48,970 bases of DNA from a virus. The notes below the pieces were generated by a model, which saw nothing but the letters and a program-made list of their open reading frames with translations, searched no databases and had not been told where the DNA came from. Made by a program: the position numbers and the translations under genes. The DNA is taken from positions 1-48,970 of IMG/VR virus record IMGVR_UViG_3300033148_004880, one strand, 5' to 3'. Of the stretch, positions 45,557-48,970 are shown one piece after another (the stretch's first letter is position 1; every line of letters begins with the position of its first letter).

Positions 45557-47569
45557 CTATGCTCCTACTGGTACAAGGTTTCCGGCCTCTGCTCCTCTGA
45601 GTGCTACCTCATCAGGAACAACCCTAGCTGGCGGCGTCGTACGTTCGAAGTCACTAACGTTCTTAGCTCCAGCGTTACGAGCAATGTGTTTAAAGATTCG
45701 AACGATATCGAACCGTTTATCAAGCTCCGGATGTTCGGCAAGAACCTCAAACATTCTTATCCAGATGTCTGAAAAGTTGTTGCCTGGAACACTTCCGTCC
45801 CGAACCATCACGTCGTAGTCAACGAGAATGTCAAACGGTGTAACAGCAACCCTCCCACGCTGCATCTTCTCACCATACTCCGCAATCAGCTCAGCCTGCC
45901 AACGGCCAGTACACCTCACGAAGTTATCCATCGAGCTCAACTGCTGAGCATGTGAGGCGAACATATAGCCAAGGTCCTGCATCGCCTGCAGGCCGGTAAG
46001 TCTAGCAATCCGCTCCAACCGACGAATAGCTCCCGTTTGCGTGCCCTGAAACTCCTGACCAGTCAGGCGCTCCGGCCCACCTTGGCGCAACGAACCCATC
46101 ATAGGATCATCAGCTGCCCCGATCTTCTGCATCCACTGAACGATGAATGACGAATCACCGATGTTCTGTCGCGTGATGTCGTTGACCTGAAGTTGCATAA
46201 CGGCATGTTCCACGCCGCGGCCCCATGCAGGACGCCGCATACGAACCAACTTGCCAGGCTTGGGATCTTCCAAATCCTTAGCGTTGACAAGGTAAGGATC
46301 ATAAACGATCATGTCGTTGATGGCCTTACGTACGTTCGCAATATGAGAATTGAACAACCAGTCAAGCGTGCCTTGCAAGCCATTTAGTGTTTCAATCCTT
46401 GAAACTGGAGTCGAGGTGTAACCATCTGCATCTGGTGCAGCAATGACGATCGGATACAGATTGTGAGTTAAGCCAAGTGGCTTGGCACGAATTACCAACG
46501 AATCACTGGCGACGCTGAATAACCACTTCTCAGGATACTCCGACGTTCCAAGACCATTGTCCCCACCGTCATTCCAATCCTTTGGAATCAAGTCGATATA
46601 CATATTAATGACGTCAACAGGATCAGTAGCCTCGTGTCTGCCACCAGCCTCACGAATCGACATTCCCGTTTTCTCAGTACGCTTGGAAGCATCTTCTCCA
46701 TACAACGAGGACTTCTTGTTAATCAATAGCTTCAAATAACGGACGTTGAAAAGGTCTGGGCCTGAGGCTTCTTCGTTCAACAACTTCACATAACTCGTAC
46801 GATCTACCCATCCAGCATACTCGCCGTCTTGCACCTTCTGACACGGAACGTTCGGATCAGGCAGCCACAAGTATGGGTCGACGTTATCGAGCTTGTTGCC
46901 CTCAAACAACAGCTCACGTTCAGTAGTAGTCTTCTCACGCCGTGTGCCGATGAATGCACCAAGTGAGCCCAAGAAACCTTGTGCTCCCTCAACGGTTTTA
47001 GCTCCATAATGCTTGTACCATCCTGGAGCACCAATGCCGATCCCGTAAGCAAGTGAGTCACGGAACATCGTATGTAAGGCCAGAGCAACCTTCGTCTTGT
47101 TGCACTGAAGATTAATCATCAGCTCCAACAGGATTGCTCCGATTACATCGTCAGGTGAAACGCCCTCATAACGAAAGATCGGCTCCTCCAAGAACGCCAA
47201 CACGAGGTACGTAAGTACCGTCTCCAGAATAGCATAAGAATATGGAAATACTATGCTAGTAGGTTTCTTTTTAGTCTCCTTAGCAGCCTTAATGTCAGTC
47301 TCTTCATAAAGCTCTCCGAGCCCACTCGTGTCAGGTTCTATGTAACTTGTGAGACAACGATCGATCTCGTTCCATGAGCTGAAACGGCTCTGCATCACGC
47401 GATGGCTGACGAGTGCACGTTGGAGAACTTCGTTTACAATAAAACGATGAAGGTCAGACTTCGGGTCGAGATTAAGCCCGTTTGGATAATCGTAATCGTA
47501 GCTCTCGTCCGCGTTCGTTATTAGTGTCCTGTTGGTCTTACCAACATCTCCGTAAACAATATTAGGCAT
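45557..47569 (-). CDS. Portal protein
   Basis: A 670-residue protein starting at ATG 47569, 5 bp after AAGGAG. Long helical N-terminus, SIVFPYSYAILETVLTYLVL, FRDSLAYGIGIGAPGWYKHY, PYLWLPDPNVPCQKVQDG, then NGLQGTLDWLFNSHIANVRK and QGTQTGAIRRLERIARLTGL, the usual portal order. It forms the dodecameric ring through which TerL pumps DNA and to which the short tail attaches. Size fits podovirus portals. Next to scaffold and capsid genes as expected. Confidence 0.88.
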   Translation of the reverse strand: MPNIVYGDVGKTNRTLITNADESYDYDYPNGLNLDPKSDLHRFIVNEVLQRALVSHRVMQSRFSSWNEIDRCLTSYIEPDTSGLGELYEETDIKAAKETKKKPTSIVFPYSYAILETVLTYLVLAFLEEPIFRYEGVSPDDVIGAILLELMINLQCNKTKVALALHTMFRDSLAYGIGIGAPGWYKHYGAKTVEGAQGFLGSLGAFIGTRREKTTTERELLFEGNKLDNVDPYLWLPDPNVPCQKVQDGEYAGWVDRTSYVKLLNEEASGPDLFNVRYLKLLINKKSSLYGEDASKRTEKTGMSIREAGGRHEATDPVDVINMYIDLIPKDWNDGGDNGLGTSEYPEKWLFSVASDSLVIRAKPLGLTHNLYPIVIAAPDADGYTSTPVSRIETLNGLQGTLDWLFNSHIANVRKAINDMIVYDPYLVNAKDLEDPKPGKLVRMRRPAWGRGVEHAVMQLQVNDITRQNIGDSSFIVQWMQKIGAADDPMMGSLRQGGPERLTGQEFQGTQTGAIRRLERIARLTGLQAMQDLGYMFASHAQQLSSMDNFVRCTGRWQAELIAEYGEKMQRGRVAVTPFDILVDYDVMVRDGSVPGNNFSDIWIRMFEVLAEHPELDKRFDIVRIFKHIARNAGAKNVSDFERTTPPARVVPDEVALRGAEAGNLVPVGA

Positions 47570-47578
47570 TATCACTCC

Positions 47579-47830
47579 TTAAGGCAGCAACCTCTGTGCC
47601 AGTGCTCTCAGTGCTTTCATATCAACCATAAAGTTTTGTAAGGCACTTATCTGTTGAGATGTTAAGTGTGGTACTAAATCACCCGTTACACGGCGGAATA
47701 TCGATCCATCAGATTGAAGTACCTGGACTTCATATTTTATTTCATCAGGATCACTCCCGTCATGGTCTATTAGCATGACAGCAATGTCTCCGATTGCTGC
47801 AGGCGTCTTTGGTTGTTCTGGTTCAAACAT
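47579..47830 (-). CDS. Small protein between fibre and portal
   Basis: An 83-residue protein. Beta start (AAIGDIAVMLIDHDGSDPDE; YEVQVLQSDGSIFRRVTGD) and a terminal helix (ALQNFMVDMKALRALAQRLL). GGAGGTATT precedes the ATG. May be a fibre or portal accessory. Confidence 0.7.
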   Translation of the reverse strand: MFEPEQPKTPAAIGDIAVMLIDHDGSDPDEIKYEVQVLQSDGSIFRRVTGDLVPHLTSQQISALQNFMVDMKALRALAQRLLP

Positions 47831-47838
47831 AATACCTC

Positions 47839-48970
47839 CTAGGCTATAGTACCGACAGGAATATACCTAGTCAGAGGGCCTGGTAGCGTCACCTTAATGT
47901 AATGCGTCGTCGTTAGTGTCTTCCCATTTGCTGCTTCTATTGCATTACCTTCACCGATAGTAGAAATAAATTCAATCATTTCTTCACTCACGTCTGCTTG
48001 ATCAAGAGTTAAAACCGGGATTGCAGCAGTAGTTGAAGCTTGGTCTACATGGAGCTGAGCCGAAGCTGAAACAGCTCCTCCTCCTACCATAACGCCTGTA
48101 TTATCTATATACATTTGGACATCAGTAGTAACTGAACCTCTTGTGCCCATTGATGCTGCTGCGTGAAAGTAGAGTCGTGTGGCCATATTTTCATTCGAAG
48201 CACCACCACCAAGATGAACCTTGTTGCTTGTACTGTCTCCCTTTCCTACTACCGCAACAAAGCCCTCCGGTTCATCGTCAGATAAGTATTCCCTTGTAAC
48301 TAATTTTAATCTCTTTATAGTCTCATTGCCAAGCTGTCCAGCCATCCATTTTCCGTCAGCAATAGTAGTGTATATATTCCTTGAAAACGTAGCGTGGCCA
48401 GTTACTTCTATCCAGTTGTTGGAGTTGTCAAATTCAATCTGAGGACTACCATCACTAACTCCGATTGAGCCGTTGGCAGGTAAAATAAGACCTTTGTTTA
48501 AAGAAAATTTATCTTCTGACTCATCCCACTTCAGTGTAGGTGTACCAGTAACATCTACGGTGAAAAGGTTAATATCTCTATCTGCAGAATCGGAAGTGAA
48601 TTTAATACACTGTTCACTTACGTCAGCCTGGTCAAGTGTTAAAACTGGAATTGCAGCAGTAGTTGAAGATTGATCTACGTGAAGCTTGGCCGTCGACAAG
48701 GCTGTTCCAATACTAACACTTTTATCAAATAAAAAAGCATCGGCATCCGGATCCCAATCAATCGTACCTGTTCTGTCTACACCACCATCATTCTCACCTC
48801 TAAGCCACAATCTAACATTTGCTCCATGCCTCGCATTATCCCAGGAAATCTGCAATGGGGTGGCAGCATCGGAGGATGAACCACTAAACTTCATTACCTC
48901 ATCTGCTCCACTTGCTACGTAAAGTTGAAAAGGCATTGTAGGTGCTATACCAACACCTAACATACCTTCT
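47839..48970 (-). CDS. Tail fibre / receptor-binding-like structural protein, C-terminal 374 residues (continues from 1)
   Basis: Frame open from the window edge to the stop at 47839. The ATG at 48963 (MLGVGIAPTMPFQLYV) is internal: codons GAA-GGT precede it in the terminal overlap and match the end of the 1-1866 frame (HIEG). Two copies of a segment with LHVDQ-STTAAIPVLTLDQ and ADVSE lie near residues 98-135 and 305-342 of this part. The C-terminus (HYIKVTLPGPLTRYIPVG) is the usual fibre end. Part of one 996-residue protein. Confidence 0.75.
   Translation of the reverse strand, partial: EGMLGVGIAPTMPFQLYVASGADEVMKFSGSSSDAATPLQISWDNARHGANVRLWLRGENDGGVDRTGTIDWDPDADAFLFDKSVSIGTALSTAKLHVDQSSTTAAIPVLTLDQADVSEQCIKFTSDSADRDINLFTVDVTGTPTLKWDESEDKFSLNKGLILPANGSIGVSDGSPQIEFDNSNNWIEVTGHATFSRNIYTTIADGKWMAGQLGNETIKRLKLVTREYLSDDEPEGFVAVVGKGDSTSNKVHLGGGASNENMATRLYFHAAASMGTRGSVTTDVQMYIDNTGVMVGGGAVSASAQLHVDQASTTAAIPVLTLDQADVSEEMIEFISTIGEGNAIEAANGKTLTTTHYIKVTLPGPLTRYIPVGTIA
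48964..48970. other. Terminal 7-bp overlap with positions 1-7
   Basis: ACCTTCT occurs at both window ends. Merging them keeps the fibre frame open across the join, evidence for circular or circularly permuted DNA. Confidence 0.75.

Overview
The window reads as one complete tailed-bacteriophage genome (Caudoviricetes, probably a short-tailed podovirus), cut open inside a gene. The last seven bases (48964-48970) repeat the first seven (1-7). When they are merged, the minus-strand frame that runs off position 1 continues without a break into the frame that starts at 48963. The two halves form one fibre-like protein of about 996 residues, so the map is a circle of about 48,963 bp (circular or circularly permuted). 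Strong AAAGGAGGTG-type ribosome binding sites, sigma70-like promoters, ATG/GTG starts and a peptidoglycan peptidase point to a bacterial host that I cannot name. I see no integrase, excisionase, recognisable lysogeny repressor, tRNA or CRISPR array, so a virulent lifestyle is likely but not proven.

Layout: there are two long divergent transcription units. From a regulatory block at 6354-6807 the early unit runs rightward on the plus strand to 26448. It carries many small genes, then replication and recombination genes: an ATP-dependent DNA ligase, a Cas4/RecB-like PD-(D/E)XK nuclease with four cysteines, a Sak4-like ATPase, a DUF669-like protein, a ParB-like domain fused to a DNA methyltransferase, a dCMP-deaminase-like enzyme, a uracil-DNA glycosylase/3'-5' exonuclease/family A polymerase fusion, and a DUF3987-type helicase. 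The late unit runs leftward on the minus strand from 6353 through position 1 and round the circle to 26514. It carries terminase small subunit, M15-like endolysin, 3TM holin, a membrane/coiled-coil protein, terminase large subunit, the fibre, portal, scaffold, decoration-type proteins, an SU10-like major capsid protein, a putative adaptor, beta-propeller tail proteins and internal (ejection) proteins. The two units meet head-on at a bidirectional terminator at 26455-26508.

Most unusual signals: (1) A 25-bp palindrome, arms ACTTCGTTCA and TGAACATAGT, occurs 11 times. It is almost always intergenic. Seven copies sit directly upstream of a ribosome binding site, and the other four lie in the four main non-coding blocks. 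(2) The 435-bp non-coding block 17911-18345 has long perfect complementary segments, several mutually exclusive, and looks like a structured RNA or RNA switch. (3) The block 7901-8389 has tandem 9-mers, an A-run, a G-quadruplex motif and a promoter, and is a candidate replication origin. (4) A 13-bp perfect inverted repeat brackets the gene at 7077-7418. (5) Two genes appear split by single-nucleotide frameshifts (27.95 kb and 24.2 kb). (6) Three neighbouring small basic proteins share a C-terminal GEF-type tag.

Functional names rest on motifs read by eye. Small unnamed genes are supported by ribosome binding sites, tight spacing and overlaps rather than by homology.
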